64,000 nt of DNA. It comes from Pseudomonadota bacterium (GTDB taxonomy: Bacteria; Pseudomonadota; Alphaproteobacteria; Rhodobacterales; Rhodobacteraceae). Shown here one piece after another: positions 13,339 to 21,190 of this stretch (position 1 is the first letter of the stretch; the number at the start of each line of letters is the position of its first letter). A model generated the notes under the pieces. It was not told where the DNA came from. It saw only the letters and a list, made by a program, of their open reading frames with translations, and ran no database searches. The stretch spans positions 1 through 64,000 of the forward strand of contig JAIUPC010000005.1 of assembly GCA_020161655.1 (NCBI GenBank), in the 5' to 3' direction. A program made the position numbers and the translations under genes.

Positions 13339-13586
13339 CGGTCAAGATTACCACGGGTCGGGATCGAGATCGTTGGAACGGACGAGGAAAAGGCCAACTT
13401 GTATCTCAATCTAACGAAGCAGCGTGCAAGTACAACGGCAGAGTTCCGACATCTGGCAACTGAATCTGACTGGTCGTCGTGAGTGTCCTCTTCAGACGAT
13501 TTTCTCTGCAGGGCGTTCGCGATGGTGACGAGCTTTTTTGGCGACGGCGGTGATTTTGACCTTGTGCGTTTTTTGCCTTGCCGACG

Positions 13587-13604
13587 GACGTTGTTGGGCA
13601 ACTC
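13587..13604 (-). repeat. Putative IS5-family terminal inverted repeat (right remnant)
   Basis: GACGTTGTTGGGCAACTC is the reverse complement of the left copy at 122..139 with two differences. It lies 36 bp beyond the transposase stop on the minus strand, as at the left end. Confidence 0.5.
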
Positions 13605-13640
13605 ATGCCTGAGGCATGATGGCCCCTTTCCCGGCCAGCA

Positions 13641-13940
13641 TCAGGCCACACGCACAATCTCGGCCATTCCGAGGGCCGAGAAGTGGTTCATCAGTGCGAT
13701 GCGGATCTGGATTTCGGCGGCCTGGCGGTCTGGATCTCTCGCCGCGATGCGCTCGCCAAAGGCTTTGAGGCAGCGCATCTTCGCTTCGATCCGGCTTCGG
13801 ACATGATATCCAGTCCATCGGTTCCAGAATGCCCGTCCGTAGTGCCGGATGGCGCGAAGGGTTTCGTCTCGGGCGCATGCCGCCGGACAGTCCTCCTTCC
13901 ATGGCCGCCCATTCTTGCGAATGGGATCGCTTAAATGGCT
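13641..13940 (-). pseudogene. IS5-family transposase, C-terminal fragment
   Basis: About 95 recognisable residues of an IS903-like DDE transposase remain: 'IRKNGRPWKEDC', then 'RHYGRAFWNRWTGYHVRSRIEAKMRCLKAFGER' with the catalytic-region RSRIEAKM segment, ending AEIVRVA. Sequence upstream of about 13940 no longer resembles a transposase, so the first two thirds are lost or scrambled. It points inward, mirroring the fragment at 1..83. From 13941 to 14232 I see nothing coding. Confidence 0.7.
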
Positions 13941-14244
13941 GGGGTCATGCTGCGCGCTCAAAGAGCGGTACCGGCACAAATGGCGATATGATGGTCCGTC
14001 TTGGTTGTATTGGCGGCAGGTACGCGAGACGGTCTGCATGTTCGTCGTTGGCAAGTGCGACGCGAACTTGAAGGAGCAGGTTTGACCCGCGTTCTGACCA
14101 GCGCATCTGCTGCTTCTTGACCATCCGCCTTGCGACGAGATGATGCTGTCCCTAAGCGTGGTGTAAGTTCAGGGTGAGGTGGTCACCGGCGATGTTCCGG
14201 TAGGGTCTGGTTGCTGACACCAACCTGGACCGGTGATTCCACCG

Positions 14245-14442
14245 ATGACCACCGACATGATGAACCTGCGCGACTTCGTGGAGAAGACCCCCGACGCCGA
14301 TCTTCTGCGTGAGATGATTGGCTTCGCAGCTGAACGCCTGATGGAGCTTGAGGTCGGCGCTGTGACAGGCGCGGCCTACGGCGAGAAAGACCCGGCACGG
14401 CGGGCGCAGAAGAACTGCTATCCACATAGGCCCGCAGGATGA
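14245..14442 (+). pseudogene. IS256-family transposase, N-terminal fragment
   Basis: From ATG 14245 the frame reads 'MTTDMMNLRDFVEKTPDAD' followed by 'LLREMIGFAAERLMELEVGAVTGA' and 'AYGEKDPARRAQKNCY', the conserved start of IS256/Mutator-type transposases, which normally exceed 390 residues. It breaks after about 55 residues and reaches a stop at 14442. The catalytic DDE residues are absent, so it is dead. It abuts a broken merR gene and may mark the rearrangement that broke it. Confidence 0.75.
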
Positions 14443-14448
14443 CCCCAC

Positions 14449-14712
14449 ATGGAGGTGGAGATGAGAAAGAACCCCGCGACCACGAAGGCGACTGCCGAGC
14501 AGGTCGCTGGTCTTGAGGCTCGTATTCGCGAGATGCAGGCGATGACGGATGCGCTCAGTCACCTGGCTGGCGCATGCTGCGGTGATCGCCGTCCCGACTG
14601 CCCGATCCTTGCCGATCTGCTGGAGGACCCGCAACAAGTCGCCGCCGACAGCGACGGCGGCTGGTCTGCGGCAACCCGTTCCGGTCCGGCGACCATACTT
14701 CAAACGAATTGA
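14449..14712 (+). pseudogene. CueR/HmrR-like MerR regulator, C-terminal fragment
   Basis: Residues about 15-60 (AEQVAGLEARIREMQAMTDA, then a Cys-rich loop 'GACCGDRRPDCPILADL') closely match the C-terminal half of the intact cueR-like protein at 38044..38484, including the CCGDxRPDC metal loop. The DNA-binding N-terminal half is missing, replaced by unrelated sequence next to the IS256 relic. A start codon at 14449 exists, but no DNA-binding function is possible. Confidence 0.75.
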
Positions 14713-15026
14713 CTTCATGCAGAACGCTGTTCCTCAGATCCGACATGCCTGGTGGCCGTTACTGCTGTCGTGGCAACGAGGGGGATATTTCTGGCGACAG
14801 GTGCCGCTTACTCTACTCCCACCATTCCGCCTGACATGGCCGCGCCCTGCGTCGGGCGCGTTCCGGACGCGAGCTTGATCGGATGGTTGGGTCTTGCCAT
14901 GACGTTGGCAAGCCTGCCCCCTTCAGTTCATGACCAGGCATAATGCGCCGCATTGCCCGACGACGCGCCATAGAAAACAGAGATGCGGTCCTGATCACGC
15001 TTTGTTGTTGCAAAAGACCGAGACGA
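14713..15026. other. Stretch without a recognisable gene
   Basis: Only short, frame-switching open frames occur between the broken merR gene and the FNR-type box. None carries a motif I recognise. It may hold further debris of the region disrupted by the IS256 element. Confidence 0.4.
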
Positions 15027-15040
15027 TTGACTTGTGTCAA
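15027..15040 (+). promoter_or_regulatory. FNR/Nnr-type (Crp-Fnr family) box
   Basis: TTGAC-TTGT-GTCAA is a perfect dyad matching Crp/Fnr-family sites (FNR TTGAT-N4-ATCAA, NNR/DNR TTGAC-N4-GTCAA). It ends 57 bp before the first gene of the oxidase-like operon, a reasonable activator position. The exact regulator (FnrP, Nnr or Dnr) cannot be told from the site. Confidence 0.6.
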
Positions 15041-15096
15041 GGCGCCGCCAGGTCTTGCCTGAGAGCATTGGCCATTGCTGACTCGTCAGGCGCAGA

Positions 15097-15498
15097 ATGC
15101 AACACCAAGGAAACATCCGCGCAAAAAGAAATGCCCCGGCTGGGCATGGCATCTTTCTCCGGATGCTTCTCACCCTTGCCGTCGCCGCACTGGGCTTTGT
15201 CGGGCAGCCGTCCTTTGCATCCGATGACGCGACCGCGACTGGATGCGCCACCATCGCGTCGTACTTGAACTCCTCCGTGCACGTCGGCGCTGGCGAGATG
15301 GACAGCGCGGCGTCCAGAGTACATGCGTCGCACGTTGTGACCTGTCCGTTTCTCGGATGCTTTTCGATAAGTCTCGGCGAGGGCCATCCACCGACGCCTC
15401 TGGTGTCGATCGCGACTGCTATAATCCTGGGCTTCGACCGAGCAGGCCATTCCGGCGTCGCCGTGTCTCCAGGATATCGTCCGCCGATTGCGATCTAG
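15097..15498 (+). CDS. Small exported Cys-containing protein of unknown function
   Basis: This 133-residue protein has a basic N terminus, a signal-like hydrophobic stretch (MLLTLAVAALGFVGQPSFAS), then a mature part with three Cys (ATGCATI, VTCPFLGC). I recognise no domain. It resembles in style, not clearly in sequence, the small exported Cys proteins at 48345 and 60477, which also sit in metal/redox operons. The true start could be internal, just before the signal peptide near residue 23. Its position after the FNR-type box and before the CuA protein suggests a role in copper or oxidase maturation, as inference. Confidence 0.55.
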   Translation: MQHQGNIRAKRNAPAGHGIFLRMLLTLAVAALGFVGQPSFASDDATATGCATIASYLNSSVHVGAGEMDSAASRVHASHVVTCPFLGCFSISLGEGHPPTPLVSIATAIILGFDRAGHSGVAVSPGYRPPIAI

Positions 15499-15650
15499 GG
15501 CGCTGTTTTCCACGTCCTGCCGCTGCAGCTGATCTGGTCGCTGGCACCTCTGACGTGTGCCTGTCCGCGAACCTGCATGCCCCCCGATGAACTGAAACGC
15601 AAAGACGCCGGCTGCGCGCGTCTGCGATCATCCACATGACGGAATGAACC

Positions 15651-16322
15651 ATGAAACCCAACAGACACTTCACCACAAGACGTGGGTTCATCGCCACGTT
15701 AGGCTTTGGCGGCGTGAGCCTCTACGGCCTCTGGGCCGCCTACGGGGCGGCCCCCAACCCGTTTGCCTTTTTTCGCAGTGCGGAACCTTCAGCTGCGGAT
15801 GCCGATCCCATGGCCGCGATGGCGATGGAGGGGCACGGCAGAATGGATTCGGCATCGAATGTCGAAGCGTTCCGGACAGAGCTTGCCGATTTCGTCGCCC
15901 GGTTCAGCGAGCCGGATGGATCCGTTTATCCTAGGCCGGTCGCCAATCCGGAAGCCATGTCCGACATGGACATGGACGGCATGGAGACAGCTTCCATTGG
16001 ACAGGCAACACCTGCCGCGCCGGATGATGCAGGAATGGCCACGGCCGTCGAAGTGCTCATTCTGGCCGAGCGTTTCTACTTTGACCCCCCGGCCATTCGA
16101 CTGGACCTCAACCGGCCCTATCGTTTCCGGATGCTGGCTGCTGACGTCACCCACGGAGCGTCGATCCAGTTCGGAGACGGCGCAAGGATGATCCGCCTCG
16201 GACCCGGGGTCGAGACGGAACTGCAAGTGACGTTCACCCGACCGGGCAGTTTTCTCGTCTACTGCACATCCTACTGCGGGCCCGGCCATGATGGCATGCA
16301 AGCCCGCATTACCGTCGTCTGA
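15651..16322 (+). CDS. CuA-containing cytochrome c oxidase subunit II-like protein (Tat-exported)
   Basis: This 223-residue protein begins with a twin-arginine signal/anchor (TTRRGFIATLGFGG). After a Met/Asp-rich linker (MAAMAMEG, MSDMDMDGME) comes a cupredoxin domain with a complete CuA set: H168 in DVTHGAS, then C205, C209, H213 and M216 in 'YCTSYCGPGHDGM'. Subunit II of B-type (ba3-like) oxidases takes electrons from cytochrome c through CuA. The gene lies 14 bp before the subunit I homologue. Tat targeting fits a cofactor inserted before export, and the Met-rich linker could bind Cu(I). Confidence 0.85.
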   Translation: MKPNRHFTTRRGFIATLGFGGVSLYGLWAAYGAAPNPFAFFRSAEPSAADADPMAAMAMEGHGRMDSASNVEAFRTELADFVARFSEPDGSVYPRPVANPEAMSDMDMDGMETASIGQATPAAPDDAGMATAVEVLILAERFYFDPPAIRLDLNRPYRFRMLAADVTHGASIQFGDGARMIRLGPGVETELQVTFTRPGSFLVYCTSYCGPGHDGMQARITVV

Positions 16323-16336
16323 AGGGGGAGGTTCCA

Positions 16337-18004
16337 ATGTCCGACACGATCGTTTCCCGGTTGCTCTCGCTTTCTCGCCAGGATCGGCGACTCGTCACCT
16401 TTCTGGCTGCCGCAGCACTTGTGGCGCTGATCATCGGCCTTGCGGGCGGCCTGCTGACCGCCCTTGTCCGGGCCGGGTTCCTGCCGGCCGTGCCCGAGTC
16501 CGGCTACCGTTTCCTTTCGGTGCACGGAATCAGTGCCTTCTTCTACTGGCTCTACTTCGCCCAGGCGGCCCTGCTGCTTGGATTTTCTGCAGCCGAGCGT
16601 GGCAACGGCGGGGGAAAGACCGGACTGGTCAAGCATCCTCTGGCCCTGCTCGGATCCATTGCGATGGTGCTGGGGTTCGGCCTTGGGCTTCTGGCCTCGG
16701 TGATGGGTTCGCCCCCGCTTTACGACGGCAAGGCCGACCTGCTGGTTGATGAACCAATGACCGCTCTAGTCTTCAGCCTTGGCTATGTCTTGCTTGGACT
16801 TGGTCTGATCCTTGTTCCGGCATCCGCCATCGCCACGCTTCTGTCCTCGCTCGGGCGCAGCCGCCGCCGGTCGCTCGATGCGCTTGGCTTTGCCCTTCTG
16901 GCATGGGCCGGCTTTCTGGTCGTCACCGGCTTTGCGGCGATTCACGCCTTCCTGCCGGCCTTGCTCTGGGCAGCGGGTCTGGGTGCCTTTCCGGCAAGTC
17001 AGGAGACAGGGTGGCACATCCTGTTCCACAATCTGCACTACTTGCCGCTCATGGCGACGGTCGTTGTCTGGTACATCCTGATGCAGGTGCTGAGCGGCGC
17101 AAAGTCGGTGTTTGGCGCCACATTCTCGAAGCTGGTATTCAGCCTGTACCTCGTCTTCGTGCCGCCGACGTCGCTGTACCACATGTTCCTCGACCCCGGC
17201 CTGCCGGAATATGTCAAGGTGGCGGGCTCGGTGCTCTCGCTGTTCGTTTCGGTACCGACGCTGATCGCCTTCCTGGTGATCATCGCAACGCTGGAGGTTC
17301 ACGCGCGCGCCTCGGGCGCGACGGGTCTGTTCGGTTGGTTGCGCAAGTTGCCGTGGGAGCATCCCGCGACAACCGCCGCGAGCGTGGCCGTGGTCAACAT
17401 GATGTTCGGCATCTCGCTGGCATTCGTGCTGATCCAGGAAAAGCTGGCACCGCTGTTGTCCGACACGTTCTTCGTTCCGGGGTACTTCCATTTCTTCACG
17501 GTGGGGACCGTCAGCCTGTCGCTGCTCGCGGGACTGACGGTGTTGTTGCCAGAGTTGACTGGTCGCCCGCTTCGTGCGCAGGGACTGCTGCGGTCGCTCC
17601 CGTGGGTAGCATCGGGAGGGCTGCTGGTCTTTGGCAGTGCGGGCGTGGCCGCGGGCTACATGGGCGTGCCGCGGCGGGTGATGGATGTCACCTACGGAAG
17701 CGAAGCGCCTGCGGTCTGGTCGACGCTCATGGGATTTGTCGGCCTGGGCGGCACTGTCATGGCGCTCTCCCTCCTTGCCTATGCAGCGGTGGTTCTTGCT
17801 TCGGTGTTCGGCCGGTCGAGAACAGCGGAGCCCTCCTTCCGGGTTCTGGTCCAATGGGGCGACTTGCCCGTGGGGCGCAACGCTGCCTGGACGGGGCCAG
17901 TGTCCATCCTCGTGATTGCGGCGGCCATGTATGGCTTCAGCATCCTGGGGTTCGAGCTGCTGCAAGCGGTTCCCCTCATCGCTACGGGCGCGATGGGTCA
18001 CTGA
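16337..18004 (+). CDS. Haem-copper oxidase subunit I homologue (ba3-like) with altered active-site ligands
   Basis: This 555-residue protein has about 13 membrane segments and aligns by eye with T. thermophilus ba3 CoxA, including 'LFGWLRKLPWEHPA' and 'VPG-FH'. Low-spin haem ligands are kept (H63 in SVHGIS, H385 in PGYFHF). The CuB His-Tyr pair is kept as H231/Y235 (HNLHY). Where ba3 has the CuB pair HH (HHQFADPG) this protein has Y281-H282 (YHMFLDPG). Where ba3 has the high-spin haem ligand (GHFHL) it has Y383 (GYFHF). Both Tyr codons are TAC, one transition from CAC. Normal oxygen reduction looks unlikely, so it may be a diverged electron-transfer or sensing relative. The reading frame is intact. 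Confidence 0.8.
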   Translation: MSDTIVSRLLSLSRQDRRLVTFLAAAALVALIIGLAGGLLTALVRAGFLPAVPESGYRFLSVHGISAFFYWLYFAQAALLLGFSAAERGNGGGKTGLVKHPLALLGSIAMVLGFGLGLLASVMGSPPLYDGKADLLVDEPMTALVFSLGYVLLGLGLILVPASAIATLLSSLGRSRRRSLDALGFALLAWAGFLVVTGFAAIHAFLPALLWAAGLGAFPASQETGWHILFHNLHYLPLMATVVVWYILMQVLSGAKSVFGATFSKLVFSLYLVFVPPTSLYHMFLDPGLPEYVKVAGSVLSLFVSVPTLIAFLVIIATLEVHARASGATGLFGWLRKLPWEHPATTAASVAVVNMMFGISLAFVLIQEKLAPLLSDTFFVPGYFHFFTVGTVSLSLLAGLTVLLPELTGRPLRAQGLLRSLPWVASGGLLVFGSAGVAAGYMGVPRRVMDVTYGSEAPAVWSTLMGFVGLGGTVMALSLLAYAAVVLASVFGRSRTAEPSFRVLVQWGDLPVGRNAAWTGPVSILVIAAAMYGFSILGFELLQAVPLIATGAMGH

Positions 18005-18029
18005 CAGAAAATTCCTCAGGAGATCTGAC

Positions 18030-18203
18030 ATGAACGAAGATATCTGGCTGTTGCTCGGCGTGGCGTGCATCTGGACCGCCCTGGCGATCGGCTATGCCTT
18101 GGCCCCATGGGGCGACATGATTGGCTATGCGCGCGTATGGGGCTTCGGGGCCGCCCTGTTCCTTGCCATCGCGGCACTTGTCTGGAGGGCGTTGCGAAGC
18201 TGA
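18030..18203 (+). CDS. Small two-TM protein, likely accessory subunit of the oxidase-like complex
   Basis: This 57-residue protein starts at ATG 18030 behind CAGGAG. It has two hydrophobic segments (WLLLGVACIWTALAIGYALA and WGFGAALFLAIAALVWRAL) joined by a short polar turn. Small single- or double-TM subunits commonly follow subunits I and II in ba3-type operons. It lies 25 bp after the subunit I homologue on the same strand. No conserved residue motif identifies it further. Confidence 0.65.
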   Translation: MNEDIWLLLGVACIWTALAIGYALAPWGDMIGYARVWGFGAALFLAIAALVWRALRS

Positions 18204-18214
18204 AGTCTGCTTCT

Positions 18215-18242
18215 CCCCGCAAGTCGGCTCCTGCCTGCGGGG
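18215..18242 (+). terminator. Hairpin after the oxidase-like operon
   Basis: CCCCGCA and TGCGGGG form a perfect 7-bp stem with a 14-nt loop, 12 bp after the last operon gene. No T-run follows, so intrinsic termination is uncertain. Confidence 0.35.
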
Positions 18243-18514
18243 CGACCGTCAGCATCTGACGGAGATAGTTATCCGGGCAAGGACGTGCACCACATCCTAA
18301 ACCGTCCTTGCCCCGTCACTCCGCGGATCGAACATCCCTCATCTGTCTAGGTGAGGTTTCGCTGGACTGCCGGGCGGCTAGCGCCCGTCATGACCTCGGC
18401 GATCGGAGCCGAGATCAGAGGCTATTTGATACACGCGTTACGCAAGGCTGGGGGTTCGGCCGGGCTGACGTTGCTTGGTGCAGTACGACATTTGCGACCC
18501 GCGCCCTGCTTTCC

Positions 18515-18900
18515 TCACACTTTTGTCGCCCAGACTCGGAATCGGCCCTGTCCCGTCACTTCCCGCACTGGGGCCCGGTTTGCCAGCCGATCCAGGTTGC
18601 GCTGGATCGCCGCCCTTCTGGCCCCGGTTTCCGCCTCGGCCTGCGCCGCCCCCAACATCGGATGAGCAGCTAGGGCGTCGATCAGCCGACCGGGCGTGCG
18701 GCCCTGCAGGTCGGCCGTCTCGGCCTCTGCCCGCGCGCGTCACGCGGCCAATCGCTCCAGCGTCATCAGCGCCGCCAGCACCGCCCGATGCGCTCCCTGA
18801 ACCCAGGCCGCCAGCCGCCGCACGGGGATCTCCGCTTGCCACCAGTGCCCCCAGCACAGCCGCCTCGATGCCGCACAGGTGGTCCGGGCGTTCGTCTAGG
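18515..18900 (-). pseudogene. Decayed winged-helix C-terminal domain gene
   Basis: One minus-strand frame, interrupted by a TGA near 18740, reads 'EIPVRRLAAWVQGAHRAV', a stop, 'LQGRTPGRLIDALAAHPML' and 'RRAAIQRNLDRLANRAPVRE', finishing VTGQGRFRVW. The last part is the winged-helix tail seen in plasmid-borne DUF1612 or Fic-type proteins, and the intact DUF1403 protein at 20195 ends similarly (AVRELTGRDTFRLYG). Frame breaks continue upstream to about 19150. Family assignment is tentative; that it is a broken gene is better supported. Confidence 0.4.
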
Positions 18901-19124
18901 CTGTGCTACAGATGGAACGCAGCACAGCCCCGCGTGACCGCCGAAAGGCCCGCCACCCCGTCTAGCGCACTGGCCACCTCGCCAGCCAGCAACGCGTCGC
19001 TCCGCCCCTCAGTCCCCAGCACCTCCGCCACTGCGGCCACGACCCAGCGCGCAGCCGGCGCCATCAGCCTCCTCGCCGCCCGAGCGGTGCGGATCTCTGT
19101 CTGGCCCGCAGTGCACTCTCGACC

Positions 19125-19466
19125 GTGCGCTTGCCGCTGCGCACCCGGCCGCAAGACACCGGGTCATCGACGGCGCGGTCCTGTTGGCCGCAATTCTGTC
19201 CCACCTGCCTGCGGGAAGACGCGGTGCCTTTTTTCCGGCGCAGCTGGACCCTGGCAACCCGCGTGTCGTGCCTTCACCATGGCTGCCGATTGCGCGACCG
19301 CTGCCCGTCTTTTGGCCAGGGCCTTGCGCCGTTCAGACGGGATCGCCTTGTTCCACAGCAGTACTGCACCTTTTGCGACGCTCCTCTCGCCAAACCGACG
19401 TGCCCGACTTGCCAGCGCCGCCGAAATCCCCAATGTGCTGGTCAGGGCGCTCACGGATCGGCTTAG
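19125..19466 (+). pseudogene. TniQ-family protein remnant
   Basis: The frame contains 'FCPTCLREDAVPFFRRSW', 'TLATRVSCLHHGCRLRDRCPS' and 'VPQQYCTFCDAPLA'. This is the Cys-pair zinc-finger pattern of TniQ proteins (FCPxCLxED, CxxHGCxLxDRCP) that accompany Tn5053/Tn7-like transposition and plasmid modules. N- and C-terminal parts are missing or out of frame, so about 90 residues of a normally 300+ residue protein survive. It lies in a decayed stretch (18244-19595) with no intact gene. Confidence 0.55.
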
Positions 19467-19595
19467 CGAAACTGCCGGGCTGCGGCCGGCCTCCTCGTCC
19501 AGAGCGCCTGATCTGGCCGCCTTGCTCCGGGCCGCGACCCGACTTCATGAAGCCCGCCGAACTCCTGCCGAAGCTCCACCCGCTCCTTAAATGTC

Positions 19596-20192
19596 CTAGG
19601 CCTCCGACGGGCCCGCCAGGCCGGCATCTGCGAGTTGCTCGGGATCCGGCAGGTCGCGCAAGCTCTCCATGCCGAACGCCGCGAGGAAGGTTTCCGTCGT
19701 GACGAAGGTATGGGGCGCGCCGCGGCGGGGTTCGCGGGGGCCGGTGGTGATGAGGTCCTGGGTGGCCAGCCGCCCGATCAGGTCGCGGGAGATGTCACGC
19801 CCGAAGATCTCGCGCAGCCCCTCGCGGCTGACCGGCTGATGGAGGGCGATGGCGGCAAGGACGGCGAGGTCGAACTCGCTCAAGGACAGCGCCTGGCCCT
19901 CGGCCGCCGCCGCCGCGCGGATCGCCGGGGCATAGGCGGGCCTGGTGCGCAGCATCCAGCCGGCGCCGACCTTCGCCACTTCATAGGGCCGGCCCATGAG
20001 ATCCACGGCAAGGTCGGCGATCAGAAGGTCGACCGAAGCCCCCTGCCCCACCACGCGTCCCAGTTCCTCGCGGGCGACCGGGGCGGCGGAAGCGAACAGC
20101 ACCGCCTCGATCCGCCTGAGCCATTCGCGCCAGCGCAGGTCGGGCGGCAGGTCGGCGAGGTCACGGTCGAGGTCATCGCCGGTTCTGCTCAT
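19596..20192 (-). CDS. scpB: ScpB-like segregation/condensation protein
   Basis: This 198-residue protein is organised as two winged-helix domains like ScpB: 'WREWLRRIEAVLFASAAPVAREELGRVVG' at the start, 'GWMLRTRPAYAPAIRAA' mid-protein and 'LAVLAAIALHQPVSREGLREIFGRDIS' in the second. ScpB bridges SMC heads in chromosome condensation. Plasmid copies occur next to DUF1403 genes in Rhodobacteraceae, as here (2-bp gap). No scpA or smc is visible, so an SMC-independent plasmid role is possible. Confidence 0.75.
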   Translation of the reverse strand: MSRTGDDLDRDLADLPPDLRWREWLRRIEAVLFASAAPVAREELGRVVGQGASVDLLIADLAVDLMGRPYEVAKVGAGWMLRTRPAYAPAIRAAAAAEGQALSLSEFDLAVLAAIALHQPVSREGLREIFGRDISRDLIGRLATQDLITTGPREPRRGAPHTFVTTETFLAAFGMESLRDLPDPEQLADAGLAGPSEA

Positions 20193-20194
20193 CG

Positions 20195-21076
20195 TCAGAC
20201 CCCGTACAGGCGGAACGTGTCGCGCCCGGTCAGTTCGCGCACCGCCCCAAGCGCCACCAGCCGGTCGCAGAGCCTTCGCGCGGCGCGGTCCGGCAAAGGC
20301 AGGGCCGCCGGCGCCAGCGCATCCTGCGACAGGAACATCTCGACCGCCTTTGCCGCCCCCCTGGCGCGGAGCTTCGGCGCCACCGAACGGAGCCGCGCCG
20401 CCCGCCGCGCCAGATCGGCCGCCATCGGCACCGCTTGCGCCGCCGCCCGCACCAGCGCCCGGTGGCAGGCTTGCTGCAACGCCTCCCCCGTCAGCCGCAG
20501 GTCGCGGGACTTCAGCCCGAGGGCGAGGAGCGGCAGGAGGTGCTTGCGCCCCAAAGCCAGTGACAGCGCGGCATCGGCGAGGATCAGCGCCGCGGTCTCG
20601 GCGCGGGGGGTATCTGCCAGTACCGCCTCCAGCACCGCCGCCGCCCGGCCGACCGGGGCGCCCGCCGCATCGAGGCAGAGCGCGATGGCTTCGGGCGTAA
20701 CCCCGTCCAGAGCCTTCGCAAGAGGACCGACCGAGATCGGCCGCGCCACCGCGCGCGTCCAGGCCCGAAGGATCGCGCCCGCCGGTCCCGGATCATCGCA
20801 CGCCTTCGTCAGATGCGCCGCATCGCGCAGGGCCCCCTGCCCTTCGCGCCGGCCGGCGAACCCGGCCGAGGCTTCCGCCGCCCGCAGCGCCAGCCGGTCG
20901 CGCCACAATTCCTGGGGCAGTTCCGGCGAGAGCGCCACCAGATGCAGATGGGCCAGCGCCGCCCCCGACAAGAACGCCACATCCTCAGGGGTTTCGCCGC
21001 GGCCAGAGGTGATCCAGCCCGGCAGGGGGGCTATGCTGGCGGGGTCGCCCGGGTCTGTCGTGGCAGCGTTCGGCAT
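20195..21076 (-). CDS. DUF1403-family protein
   Basis: This 293-residue Ala-rich, largely helical protein carries the DUF1403 pattern: 'AAEASAGFAGRREGQGALRDA', a central 'PRAETAALILADAALSLALG' and a C-terminal winged-helix-like end (LVALGAVRELTGRDTFRLYG). The family's function is unknown. It is restricted mainly to alphaproteobacterial plasmids and is paired with scpB. Its start faces the recombinase gene, so the two are divergent across 114 bp that contain the inverted repeat at 21155..21179. Confidence 0.7.
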   Translation of the reverse strand: MPNAATTDPGDPASIAPLPGWITSGRGETPEDVAFLSGAALAHLHLVALSPELPQELWRDRLALRAAEASAGFAGRREGQGALRDAAHLTKACDDPGPAGAILRAWTRAVARPISVGPLAKALDGVTPEAIALCLDAAGAPVGRAAAVLEAVLADTPRAETAALILADAALSLALGRKHLLPLLALGLKSRDLRLTGEALQQACHRALVRAAAQAVPMAADLARRAARLRSVAPKLRARGAAKAVEMFLSQDALAPAALPLPDRAARRLCDRLVALGAVRELTGRDTFRLYGV

Positions 21077-21154
21077 GGCCGGAGCCTATCCCGGCGCGGC
21101 GCTTTTGGCCAGCAGATCCCGCCCGTTCCGCCGCACCCTGCGTGATGGTTTCAT

Positions 21155-21179
21155 GTCCAATAATGTTGCATTATCGGAC
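21155..21179. promoter_or_regulatory. Inverted repeat upstream of recombinase gene (candidate recombination core or operator)
   Basis: GTCCAATAATG and CATTATCGGAC are 11-bp arms (10 of 11 complementary) around TTG. Seen another way, it is 9-bp arms GTCCAATAA / TTATCGGAC around a 7-bp spacer, the geometry of a tyrosine-recombinase core site. It ends 11 bp before the recombinase start. It could equally be the binding site of an autoregulator. Confidence 0.45.
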
Positions 21180-21190
21180 GCACAGGGAGT

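Noticed and set aside
13335-13601. Possible IS110-type transposase tail (KKLVTIANAL on the minus strand)
   Set aside because: Only about ten residues resemble the family and the flanking frame is not transposase-like.
18475-19590. Long plus-strand open frame of 371 codons
   Set aside because: Pro/Arg/Ala/Ser-biased translation with no motif. It lies over decayed genes in other frames, typical of a chance frame in GC-rich DNA.
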